DNA of 64,000 nucleotides from Paenibacillus_G sp049942825 (lineage in GTDB: Bacteria > Bacillota > Bacilli > Paenibacillales > NBRC-103111): positions 2,170,001-2,234,000 of the forward strand of contig NZ_CP187970.1 in assembly GCF_049942825.1 (NCBI RefSeq), in the 5' to 3' direction. Positions 53,323-61,722 of the stretch are shown here, piece by piece; within the stretch, counting starts at the first letter, position 1; every line of letters begins with the position of its first letter. A model generated the notes under the pieces. It was not told where the DNA came from. It saw nothing but the letters and a program-made list of their open reading frames with translations, and searched no databases. The translations under genes and the position numbers were made by a program.

Positions 53323-54177
53323 ATGGAGATAAAGGCATTGAGGGAAAAGGCCGTTCAGATTCGGATGGATCTTCTGCGCATGATTCACGGTGCAAAGACG
53401 GGACATACCGGAGGTTCTCTCAGCAACACGGATATCCTGACCGCATTGTATTACCGGGTGATGAATATTGACCCGGCCGCTCCAAAGGATACGAATCGTG
53501 ACCGTTTCATCGCCAGTAAAGGCCACTCGGTAGAATCTCTGTGGTGCATCCTCGCCGATCGCGGGTTCTTCCCGAAGGAGGAGCTTGCTACCTTCAGCCA
53601 ATTCGGTACGAAGCTGATTGGTCATCCGAACAACAAGGTCCCCGGGATCGAAATGAACACAGGCGCGCTGGGCCACGGCTTGGCTATCTCTGTCGGCATG
53701 GCACTGGCAGCCAAACGCGATGGCAGGAAGTACCGTGTGTTCTGTCTCATGGGCGATGGCGAACAAGCGGAAGGCTCTGTTTGGGAAGCGGCTATGGCAG
53801 GAGCTCATTATAAACTCGACAACCTGGTCGGTATCGTGGACCGTAATCGGCTGCAAATCAGCGGCTCGACGGAAGATGTCATGGGACTTGACCCGCTCGA
53901 CGAGAAATGGGCTTCCTTCGGATGGAATGTCGTCTCGCTCAACGGGAACGATCTGGAGGCTCTGGTTGACGCTTTCGAATCCGTGCCGACCGTACCTAAC
54001 AAACCTACGCTCATCATGGCCCATACGGTGAAAGGAAAAGGGGTATCGTTTGCGGAGAATGTGCCGCATTGGCATCATCATGTGCCAACCGACGCGGAGC
54101 TTGCGAAGGCGCTGGAGGAACTGTCCGATCAGCTGAAGAGTTTGACGGAGGAAGGACGGGTGCAAAGCCATGGCTAA
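53323..54177 (+). CDS. Transketolase-like protein, N-terminal (TPP-binding) subunit
   Basis: A 284-residue cytoplasmic subunit. The thiamine-diphosphate motif is complete (GDGEQAEGSVWEAAMAGAHY, with downstream DRN), and substrate-site histidines are seen in KTGHTGGSLS, SKGHSVESLW and ALGHGLA. It equals the N-terminal half of a full transketolase. The next gene supplies the other half with an 8-base overlap, so they form one enzyme. In the known apiose route the split enzyme (AptA/AptB) moves a C2 unit from apulose 4-phosphate to glyceraldehyde 3-phosphate, giving xylulose 5-phosphate and dihydroxyacetone phosphate. Confidence 0.9.
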   Translation: MEIKALREKAVQIRMDLLRMIHGAKTGHTGGSLSNTDILTALYYRVMNIDPAAPKDTNRDRFIASKGHSVESLWCILADRGFFPKEELATFSQFGTKLIGHPNNKVPGIEMNTGALGHGLAISVGMALAAKRDGRKYRVFCLMGDGEQAEGSVWEAAMAGAHYKLDNLVGIVDRNRLQISGSTEDVMGLDPLDEKWASFGWNVVSLNGNDLEALVDAFESVPTVPNKPTLIMAHTVKGKGVSFAENVPHWHHHVPTDAELAKALEELSDQLKSLTEEGRVQSHG

Positions 54178-55108
54178 TCAAATACCGAATCGTCAAGTCA
54201 TCTGCGAAACGCTGCTGAAACTGGCCCAAGAGGACCGGGACATCGTGGTGCTTGCCAGTGATTCCCGCGGATCAGCCGCGATGGCGCCTTTTGCTGCTGC
54301 TTATCCGGAGCAATTCGTCGAAGTCGGCATTGCCGAACAGAATATTGTCGGCATATCCGCCGGTCTGGCGCACAGCGGCAAGAAACCGTTCGTCACTTCT
54401 CCCGCCTGCTTCCTGAGTATGCGCAGTATTGAACAGATCAAAGTGGACGTCGCTTATTCCGCTACCAATGTGAAGCTTGTCGGCATAAGCGGCGGCGTGA
54501 GCTATGGAGCGCTGGGGATGTCGCATCATTCGGTGCAGGATCTGGCTGTAACCCGCGCCATCCCGGGTCTCGCGGTGCTCATGCCGGCGGACCGACACGA
54601 GACGAAACGAATGACGGAAGCGCTGGTCGGCTATGAAGGCGGCGCCTATATCCGGATCGGGAGGAACCCGGTCGAGGACGTATATGAGTCGGGCGATTAC
54701 GAATTCACGATCGGCCAAGCCGTAACGATGCGCGAAGGGACCGACCTCACGATCATTGCCTCCGGAGAAACCGTCCGCGTGGCGCTGGATGCGGAAGCGG
54801 CGTTGAGCGAAAGCGGGATATCGTGCCGCATCCTCAACATGCACACGATTAAACCGCTCGATGTGGAAGCCATCCTCCGTGCAGCGAAAGAGACAGGCCG
54901 TATCATCACGGTGGAGGAGCACAGCATTCACGGTGGACTTGGCGCCGCGGTAGCGGAAGTTGTGATTCAGCACCATCCGGTACCGATGCGAATTATCGGC
55001 ATTCCCGATGAGCCTGCGATTGCGGGGAAAACCTCAGAGGTGTTCGACCATTACGGCATTAGCGTCCGCGGTCTGAAACAAGCTGCCTTCGACCTTCTGG
55101 GACGTTAA
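54170..55108 (+). CDS. Transketolase-like protein, C-terminal (pyrimidine-binding) subunit
   Basis: A 312-residue partner of the preceding subunit. The pyrimidine-domain Glu that activates TPP lies in EQFVEVGIAEQNIVGISAGL, and the C-terminal transketolase domain follows (EGTDLTIIASGETV, GRIITVEEHSIHGGLGAAVA). The start overlaps the previous stop by 8 bases, implying coupled translation and equal amounts. The kinase gene follows after 11 bases. Confidence 0.9.
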   Translation: MANQIPNRQVICETLLKLAQEDRDIVVLASDSRGSAAMAPFAAAYPEQFVEVGIAEQNIVGISAGLAHSGKKPFVTSPACFLSMRSIEQIKVDVAYSATNVKLVGISGGVSYGALGMSHHSVQDLAVTRAIPGLAVLMPADRHETKRMTEALVGYEGGAYIRIGRNPVEDVYESGDYEFTIGQAVTMREGTDLTIIASGETVRVALDAEAALSESGISCRILNMHTIKPLDVEAILRAAKETGRIITVEEHSIHGGLGAAVAEVVIQHHPVPMRIIGIPDEPAIAGKTSEVFDHYGISVRGLKQAAFDLLGR

Positions 55109-55119
55109 GGTGGGTGTCT

Positions 55120-56610
55120 ATGGATAAGTATATCCTGGCAATTGATCAAAGCACTTCAGGCACCAAGGCACTCATCGTAGACCACGAGGGCTTGGTGGTC
55201 GCAGGCAGTGCGTCCGCGCATACCCAGCACTATCCGGCTCCCGGCTGGGTTGAGCACGATGCCCTTGAGATTTATCGGCATGTTCTGCAAAATGCGGAGG
55301 AAGTACTGGCCAAATCGGCCGTATCATCGGAGCAGCTCGCAGCGGTGACGATGACCAATCAACGCGAAACGGCGGTGATGTGGGACAGAGTGACGGGGAT
55401 TCCCCTCTGCCCGGCGATCGTATGGCAGTGCCAGCGGACGGCCGAGATCTGTGAGCGATTGATAGCGTCAGGCTGCGAACATGTCGTAAAGACGAGAACC
55501 GGTCTTGTGCTGGATCCTTATTTCTCGGCGACGAAATGGCGGTGGATGCTGGAGCATGTGGAAGGCGCGCAAGAGAAGCTTGCGGCAGGCGATCTGCTCG
55601 CCGGAACGATCGATTGCTGGCTGCTCTGGAAGTTGACAGGCGGAGCAGTTCACGCGACAGATTACACGAATGCCAGCCGGACGTCTCTCTTCAACATTCA
55701 CACGCTGCGGTGGGACGAAGAATTATGCCGTCTGTTCGGCGTACCTTCCAGCTTGCTTCCGGAGGTCAAGGCTTCGGATTCGGTGTTCGGCTTCACCCAG
55801 GGTGCCGGGGCGCTGGCCGACGGCATTCCGATTGCAGGGCTCATCGGTGACTCACAGGCTGCCTTGTTCGGCAATCATTGCTTTGAGGAAGGGATGGCCA
55901 AAGCAACCTATGGCACCGGTACGTCCGTATTAATGAATGTTGGAACTGCGCCTCCGCCTGCAGGCGAAGGATTGGTACAGGCGATCGCATGGGGGCAGGG
56001 CGGCACGGTGACGTATGCGCTGGAGGCCGTTATCCGGACATCGGGCGACAGTATCAAATGGATCCGTGACAATCTCGGCATGTTCGATACGTTCGATGAA
56101 ATGGACTCCCTTCTTGCGCAAGCCCCCAGCAATGAAGGAGTATATCTTGTTCCGGCTTTTGTCGGATTGGGTGCGCCTTATTGGGAGCCGCATGCCAGAG
56201 CGGCAATTACGGGGATGAACCGTGGAACCGGCAGGGCGCATATTATTCGGGCTGCGATGGAGAGCATTGCTTACCAGGTGTGCGATGCAGTTGAGATGCT
56301 TCAGTCGCAGTCAGGGCTCGTTCTTCGCGAGCTGCGGGTGGACGGAGGGGCATCCACGAATCGTGCACTCATGCAATTTCAAGCGGATATGCTGGGTAAG
56401 CAGGTGCGGGGCTCCGGTGTCGCTGAACTTTCCGCCATGGGGTGTGTCTATATGGGAGGCCTGGCGGTCGGCTATTGGTCTTCTATAGACGACCTATTGA
56501 AGAGACGTGCGGAATCCTGCCTATATGAGCCGAATATGAATGGCGATGATCGAATCAACCTCTACGGCGGTTGGAAGCGTGCAGTAGCTTCGGTGATCCC
56601 TAACCGATAG
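55120..56610 (+). CDS. FGGY-family carbohydrate kinase (glycerol-kinase-like)
   Basis: A 496-residue cytoplasmic kinase. ATG 55120 is 6 bases after AAGGTGG. FGGY_N (about 1-245) shows the phosphate loop DQSTSGTKALIVD and the substrate-site strands TMTNQRETAVMWDR and DYTNASRTSLF. FGGY_C shows GLIGDSQAALFG, the ATP-site TYGTGTSVLMN, and VDGGASTNRALMQFQADML. It is close to glycerol kinases in pattern, but the operon partners argue for a ketose substrate such as D-apulose. It is the last gene of the LacI-controlled operon. Confidence 0.88.
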   Translation: MDKYILAIDQSTSGTKALIVDHEGLVVAGSASAHTQHYPAPGWVEHDALEIYRHVLQNAEEVLAKSAVSSEQLAAVTMTNQRETAVMWDRVTGIPLCPAIVWQCQRTAEICERLIASGCEHVVKTRTGLVLDPYFSATKWRWMLEHVEGAQEKLAAGDLLAGTIDCWLLWKLTGGAVHATDYTNASRTSLFNIHTLRWDEELCRLFGVPSSLLPEVKASDSVFGFTQGAGALADGIPIAGLIGDSQAALFGNHCFEEGMAKATYGTGTSVLMNVGTAPPPAGEGLVQAIAWGQGGTVTYALEAVIRTSGDSIKWIRDNLGMFDTFDEMDSLLAQAPSNEGVYLVPAFVGLGAPYWEPHARAAITGMNRGTGRAHIIRAAMESIAYQVCDAVEMLQSQSGLVLRELRVDGGASTNRALMQFQADMLGKQVRGSGVAELSAMGCVYMGGLAVGYWSSIDDLLKRRAESCLYEPNMNGDDRINLYGGWKRAVASVIPNR

Positions 56611-56681
56611 CGGTCCAAACTCTTACAAAATATGCTAATATAGAATAGATTACACTTCATCTAAGGGAGGAGAAGGAATCT

Positions 56682-57179
56682 ATGGTAAAACAACTGATCG
56701 TCGGAGACGCCGCGCATGAGCTGGCCATGACGCGCCGCACCCTGGAGCGCTTGCCTGAGGAGCATATGACGTGGAAGCCGCATGAGAAGTCGATGACATT
56801 GGGCGGGCTGGCCACGCACCTGACCAACCTGCTGAACTGGCAGGTCGCGATTTTTCTTTATCCGGAATTTGATCTTTCGACTGTACCGCTTCGGCGGGAG
56901 CCCTTGGAGAGACGGGCAGACGTACTGGAGGAATTCGACGCTAACGCCGCCAAGCTTGAAAAGCTGTTAGCCGAATGTGACGAGAAAACGCTCGCCGAGG
57001 AATGGACCCTGCGCAGCGGCGACCATATCATCCTGCGTCAACCGCGGGCGATTGCGCTTCGCACCTTCGGATTAAGCCACATGATCCACCACCGGGCGCA
57101 GCTCGGGGTTTATCTGCGGCTGCTCGATATTCCGGTGCCGGGCCTCTATGGTCCCTCGGCCGACGAGGAAGCGAACTAA
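56682..57179 (+). CDS. DinB-family metal-binding protein
   Basis: A 165-residue four-helix-bundle protein with the DinB metal-site histidines (His in GGLATHLTNLLNWQ, and HMIHHRAQLGVYLRLLD). GGGAGGAGAAGG precedes ATG 56682. DinB-like proteins are often thiol-dependent hydrolases or transferases; the particular role here is unknown. It has its own leader, and a small terminator follows (AGCACC/GGTGCTTTT, 57247-57276), so it is a separate unit from the kinase operon. It is not closely related to the IS-split DinB gene at 19899. Confidence 0.85.
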   Translation: MVKQLIVGDAAHELAMTRRTLERLPEEHMTWKPHEKSMTLGGLATHLTNLLNWQVAIFLYPEFDLSTVPLRREPLERRADVLEEFDANAAKLEKLLAECDEKTLAEEWTLRSGDHIILRQPRAIALRTFGLSHMIHHRAQLGVYLRLLDIPVPGLYGPSADEEAN

Positions 57180-57676
57180 GACGCGTCGAACAGTCGCAGG
57201 GCTTCGGCATACTGCCGGTACCCTGCGGCTGTTAATAAGCTAAGGAAGCACCCCGACATGATCTCGAGGTGCTTTTCAGTATTTTTATAGGGCGAAAGCT
57301 TGGCGGTAAAAGGCAGTTCGGCAAGCTGCCGTACTAGGATAAGAGCGGGAAGGCCTATCGGGCCCCTCCGGCTCTTTTTTTGTTTTGCATAGGCATGGCA
57401 ACGTTCTCGTGCCCTGACTCAAAGGCCGACAGTGTAGGACAGCATTGCTACGGAATAGGGAAAGGGATCGGGGGTATGCGTTGGACGGAGCAAGTCGGGC
57501 GGCAATGTGGGGGATTTCAATAATCGGAACGGCTAATTTTTGAGATAAACAAAAAAATTCAAAAATAAATACAGAAGAAAAAAGGTTTTTGGTGTATAAT
57601 ATCGAAGAGGTAGTAGAGCTGAAACGGATCGGGCAGACAGATCCGGGATATCCCTAACGATCAGGAGATGGATGGC
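57180..57676. other. Intergenic region with stacked terminator hairpins and a promoter
   Basis: No gene is seen in about 500 bases. Hairpins occur at 57190-57231 (CAGTCGCAGGG/CCCTGCGGCTG), at 57247-57276, and at 57342-57381 (AGAGC-GGGAAGGCC with GGGCCCCTCC-GGCTCT plus T-run, a strong terminator). The last 150 bases are AT-rich and contain TATAAT at 57595-57600 for the GH105 gene, with no clear -35, as for an AraC-activated promoter. Confidence 0.55.
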
Positions 57677-58714
57677 ATGCGCAAATTCGAATGTGACGAG
57701 AATGAAGTAAAAGAGCTTATCGACCGGGTGGTCCGCAGAACGATGAATATGGATTTTACCTGGAACTGGTCCTGCGGAGTAGCCTATTACGGGATCTCCA
57801 AAGCCTGGGAAGTAACCCGCAACCAGGAGTATATTGATTTTCTGGTGAAGTGGGTGGACGAATATCTGGAGCTGGGACTGCCGACCCTGATGGTGAATTC
57901 ATGTGCCATGGGGCATACGATGCTGACCCTGCATGAAGCCACGGGCGACGCCAAGTATCTCGACCTGGCCCTCATGAAAGCCGAGTACCTGCGTAAGGAC
58001 GCCATCCGGTTCGGAGAAGGGGTGTTCCAGCATACGGTATCGTCCAAGAATGACTTTCCGGAGCAGGCATGGGCGGATACGCTGTTCATGGCCGCGTATT
58101 TCCTGCTTCGCCTCGGCTTCAAGCTGGACAACAAGGAATATATTGACGATGCGCTGAACCAGTTCTATTGGCATGAGGAATACCTGCAGGACACGAAGAC
58201 GAACCTGTTCTACCATGCCTGGGATAACGTCAGGCAGGACCATCTCTCCGGGATTTACTGGGGCCGGGCCAATGCATGGGCCGCATACACGATGGCACAG
58301 GCCCACAAAATGCTGAATCCGTTCATGCCTATGTGGATGCAGCTCGGCGGGGCGCTTGGGGACCAGCTCAGCGCATTGGTAAGACTGCAGTCTCCGGATG
58401 GGCTGTGGCGCACGGTTCTGAATGATGAGACCTCGTATGAAGAGACCTCCGCTTCGGCAGGCATTGCCGCCGCCATGGTCATTAACGCGCATCCGCTGCA
58501 CCAGAATTATATGGCCAAGGCTTATAAGGGCATCCTGGCCAACATTGATGAAGACGGCTCCGTCCGGAATGTATCGGCGGGCACGGCGGTCATGTACTCT
58601 GCGGAAGACTACAAGGTGATTTCCAAGAAGAGAGTCCAGGGATGGGGACAAGGCTTAACGCTGGCCTATCTTGTAGCGCTGCTTCAGAATAAAGAGATTG
58701 TCAGCAGCATCTAA
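57677..58714 (+). CDS. GH105 unsaturated rhamnogalacturonyl/uronyl hydrolase (YteR-like)
   Basis: A 345-residue cytoplasmic alpha/alpha-barrel hydrolase. ATG 57677 is 9 bases after AGGAG; ATG 57668 is too near. The catalytic Asp is about residue 134 in QAWADTLFMAAYFLLRLG, and the family block LFYHAWDNVRQDHLSGIYWG, with GRANAW, is intact. GH105 enzymes hydrate the unsaturated galacturonyl or glucuronyl end left by pectate, rhamnogalacturonan or ulvan lyases. It is convergent with a second GH105 gene across a shared terminator. Confidence 0.85.
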   Translation: MRKFECDENEVKELIDRVVRRTMNMDFTWNWSCGVAYYGISKAWEVTRNQEYIDFLVKWVDEYLELGLPTLMVNSCAMGHTMLTLHEATGDAKYLDLALMKAEYLRKDAIRFGEGVFQHTVSSKNDFPEQAWADTLFMAAYFLLRLGFKLDNKEYIDDALNQFYWHEEYLQDTKTNLFYHAWDNVRQDHLSGIYWGRANAWAAYTMAQAHKMLNPFMPMWMQLGGALGDQLSALVRLQSPDGLWRTVLNDETSYEETSASAGIAAAMVINAHPLHQNYMAKAYKGILANIDEDGSVRNVSAGTAVMYSAEDYKVISKKRVQGWGQGLTLAYLVALLQNKEIVSSI

Positions 58715-58802
58715 GCCGGGGTGTTCCGGATCGGTGAGCTGACTTGAGGGACAAGATCAACGGCAGAATCGAGCCCTTGGGAGATTTAAATTCTTATCTA
58801 TG

Positions 58803-58849
58803 AACCAAAAAAGCTGAGGCCTGTATAGAAGGCCTCAGCTTTTTTGGTT
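58803..58849. terminator. Bidirectional terminator between convergent GH105 genes
   Basis: Perfect 19-bp arms (58803-58821 and 58831-58849), AACCAAAAAAGCTGAGGCC and its complement, give T-runs on both strands. The right arm overlaps the stop codon of the minus-strand gene by two bases. Confidence 0.92.
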
Positions 58850-59957
58850 ATTGACCGGCCGCTTTCGCCGCCTGACTCATCTCTACGCACATGAGTGTGA
58901 AGGCGCCCGCGCCGTGCAGGTCATTCTCGCTGGTCGGACGGGCGATGTAATGGGCGTAATCTCCGATCCCGGTGCCGATGCAGATTTGGCCGATGACGAC
59001 GTTCCCATTCTCGTCGAACTTCAGCGTATCGATGACTCCCTGATAACCCTTCCAGGCATACTGCAGATATTCGGCGTCCAGATAGCCGAGGCGTACGGCT
59101 TTGGCAATGGCATGAACGAATAAAGAGGTGCAGGAATTCTCCAGCCAGTTATCCGGGCGGTCTCCTTTGTCGATGACCTGATACCATAACCCGGTGGAGG
59201 GATCCTGATATCGGGTCAAGGCGACCAGCAGATCCTGAAGGATTTGGACCAGTGCCGCTTTATCTTTATGATCTTCCGGCAGGTATTCGAACATCTCGAG
59301 GAGGGCGACAGGATACCAGCCGATGGCGCGTCCCCAGAACTCCGGAGCCAGGCCCGTAACCGGGTCGGCCCAAGCCGCCGCCTTGGTTTCATCCCAGCCG
59401 TGGTACAGCAGGCCGGTGACGGGATCCTTGGTATGCTTCGCCATCAGGAGAGCCTGGAACGTCATCATGTCGAAGTATTCGGGCTCACCGAAGGTCTTGC
59501 CGAACTGAACGGCAATCGGTCCGGCCATATACAGCCCGTCCAGCCACATCTGATTCGGATAATGTCCCTTGTGCCAGAACCCGCCCGACGGATTGGTTCT
59601 CCAGGATTTCAGCAGGGGAACCAGGGTATGAAGGGCGGTCTTATAGCGCTCGTCCCCCGTCTGCTCCAGCAGGTTGTAGAGAAGCACACCCGGCTGGATA
59701 TCGTCGAGTTCATCGGGCTTATACTTCTTGATGCTGCCGTCCGGGAGAATCTGGCTGTCCACCCAGCCTTTAAGATAATCGTAGTACTTGTTATTTCCAG
59801 TCTGCCGCCAGCATTTCTCCATACCGGAGAGGAAGACGCCCTGGTGATAATGGAACCGGTCCGGGGGCAGCAGCTCCGGTTCGAATTTGGTCATGAGCGC
59901 TTCGCAGGCTTTTTCCGCCCATTGGATGGGGGTTAGTACGGATACCGATGGTTGCAT
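58848..59957 (-). CDS. GH105 unsaturated uronyl hydrolase (YesR/YteR-like)
   Basis: A 369-residue cytoplasmic hydrolase on the minus strand. AAGGAGGAACG precedes ATG 59957. The catalytic Asp 140 lies in NQMWLDGLYMAGP, with GLLYHGWDETKAAAWADP, EFWGRAIGWYPVALLE and GTGIGDYAHYIARPTSENDL as family blocks. It differs clearly from the GH105 at 57677 and probably handles a different unsaturated disaccharide. It is divergent from the AraC gene at 60092 and is its likely target. Confidence 0.87.
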   Translation of the reverse strand: MQPSVSVLTPIQWAEKACEALMTKFEPELLPPDRFHYHQGVFLSGMEKCWRQTGNNKYYDYLKGWVDSQILPDGSIKKYKPDELDDIQPGVLLYNLLEQTGDERYKTALHTLVPLLKSWRTNPSGGFWHKGHYPNQMWLDGLYMAGPIAVQFGKTFGEPEYFDMMTFQALLMAKHTKDPVTGLLYHGWDETKAAAWADPVTGLAPEFWGRAIGWYPVALLEMFEYLPEDHKDKAALVQILQDLLVALTRYQDPSTGLWYQVIDKGDRPDNWLENSCTSLFVHAIAKAVRLGYLDAEYLQYAWKGYQGVIDTLKFDENGNVVIGQICIGTGIGDYAHYIARPTSENDLHGAGAFTLMCVEMSQAAKAAGQ

Positions 59958-60052
59958 TGGATTCGTTCCTCCTTCTTGTTCTTATCCTTATCATAGCACT
60001 GGAATATGTACATTAATTGCGGATATGCACGATTTCTTCTTATATTTTGCGC

Positions 60053-60058
60053 TATAAT
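60053..60058 (+). promoter_or_regulatory. -10 box TATAAT for AraC gene
   Basis: A consensus TATAAT lies 34 bases before the TTG start in the 134-base divergent region shared with GH105. No good -35 is seen. Confidence 0.45.
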
Positions 60059-60091
60059 CAAAGGACTAAGGGAAGGAGGGGGGGAGCCAAG

Positions 60092-60928
60092 TTGGAGGTT
60101 CTACATTACCACAACGCAGCGGGAACGTTCATCGTATCCCACCGCAGGGCAGACAGCCATCATATGCCGGCGAGCCATTTTCACAGTACCTATGAAGTCT
60201 ACTATCTGATGTCCGGGCAGCGGGAATTCTTCATTCAGGACCGGACGATGGTGATTAGCGAAGGCGATGCGGTGATCATCGCTCCGAATATCCTGCACCG
60301 GACGACCAATACGGAGAAGCCGAAGCATGAGCGGTTCATCGTGAATCTACATCCGCAGGATATGATGTCGGCGGATGGTTCTCTTCCGGACATTCTGCAG
60401 CCGCTGTTCAACAACGATGTTCTGATCGTCCGGTGCTCCCTGCATGACCGGCTCCCTATCGAGGGGCTGGTGCACAGTATGATCCGGGAGGTACAGGACA
60501 GGAAGCCCGGCTTTGAGATGTATGCCCGGACGATGGTTCTGCAGCTGCTCATCCACTGCTGCCGGCTGCTTCAGCAGAATACGATGGAACCGCTTGAATC
60601 GCCGAGCCCCATGCATGAGCGAATCTCGGAGATTGTTCAGTATATCAACTGCCATTATATGGAGGAGCTGACGCTGAACCTTGTGGCGGAGAGGTTCTAC
60701 GTCAGTCCCTATTACTTGAGCCGGTTTTTCAAAGAAGCGACCGGATTTACGTTCGTGGAATATGTGAACAGCGTCCGGATCAAGGAAGCGAAGAAACTGC
60801 TGGAGCATTCCTCCCTGAAGGTGAACCTGATCGCCGCGAAAGTAGGCTTTGGCAGTATTACGCATTTCGGCCGGGTGTTCAAGTCGGTCACGGGGAATGC
60901 ACCGTTATTTTATAGGGGAGGGAAATAA
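60092..60928 (+). CDS. AraC-family transcriptional regulator (cupin sensor)
   Basis: A 278-residue one-component regulator. TTG 60092 is preferred, since a GGAGGGGGGGA site precedes it and the cupin sequence begins there (EVLHYHNAAGTFIVSHRRAD). The cupin (about 1-140, HHMPASHFHSTYEVYYLMSG) senses a sugar. Two helix-turn-helix motifs follow at about 180-275 (LTLNLVAERFYVSPYYLSRF and IAAKVGFGSITHFGRVFK). It is divergent from the minus-strand GH105 gene and probably also acts on the 57677 gene. Confidence 0.87.
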   Translation: MEVLHYHNAAGTFIVSHRRADSHHMPASHFHSTYEVYYLMSGQREFFIQDRTMVISEGDAVIIAPNILHRTTNTEKPKHERFIVNLHPQDMMSADGSLPDILQPLFNNDVLIVRCSLHDRLPIEGLVHSMIREVQDRKPGFEMYARTMVLQLLIHCCRLLQQNTMEPLESPSPMHERISEIVQYINCHYMEELTLNLVAERFYVSPYYLSRFFKEATGFTFVEYVNSVRIKEAKKLLEHSSLKVNLIAAKVGFGSITHFGRVFKSVTGNAPLFYRGGK

Positions 60929-61722
60929 CGGGGTCGGTTCCGCTTTCGCCCCGGTCGATCATGTAATTCTGTACTGATAAATAGGGGCAAACGATGATGG
61001 GCGCAGGCCTTATTTTCCAATCGATGAGCTATCGCTCGGAGACATCATCATGATAGGCGGCCGCACATTGTCCAGCTGCGCGCGGCTGCTAGTGCGGAAC
61101 GGATTTAAGCTATGCATGCGGAATCTCTAAGGAATGATCCCGAGCATCTGAAGTTTCTTGGTGGAGTCCTCCCTGCGGAACTACGACCTAAGAGCACCCC
61201 GAAAACAAGAAGGCGAAGACCTGGATTATATATCCGGCGTAACACAGCCCCAAAAAGATTGCCTTAAAAAGCCGCGGCTTTTTATGACGGCTTACGCCAA
61301 TTCCAAACATCATAATAAAGATAAGTAAGATTACACGAAGAGGCCGTCGCTATTACGGGGCGACCTCTTCTTTTGTTTTCCATATCGAAAAAAAGATCGG
61401 GAGCTTGTTCAATTTTTATTCCTGCACAAGTCCGTTGCTAATAAAAGAGTTGCGATTTTCTCAGCAACTCTTGAACTATAGCACAACAAATATATATAAG
61501 GGCCAAGCATCCCGCTGAACACCATACCCTAAAATATCGTAAGATGAAAACCTGAGCATCTACATCCATTCCAGCACCGGTGCCAACTTCGCATTCTTGT
61601 AATGGATGGCGGTTTCGAATTATATTACAAGTGATGATCAGAGAATAGTGAATTTTTTTGCCCCTTCGCTCTGGTAAGATACGTGTAGACAAGGAACATA
61701 ACAAGAAAGTGGGGCGGTAAGT
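60929..61722. other. Long gene-poor region with terminators
   Basis: About 790 bases with no convincing gene. A terminator for the AraC gene lies at 61337-61374 (GAAGAGG/CCTCTTC arms plus T-run). A hairpin at 61445-61472 (AAGAGTTGC/GCAACTCTT) has its T-rich side on the minus strand, implying a leftward transcript from 61475-61720. The only candidate there is a Cys-rich 43-residue frame (complement of about 61438-61569) without a clear ribosome site. The stretch 60990-61250 shows nothing recognisable. Confidence 0.4.
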
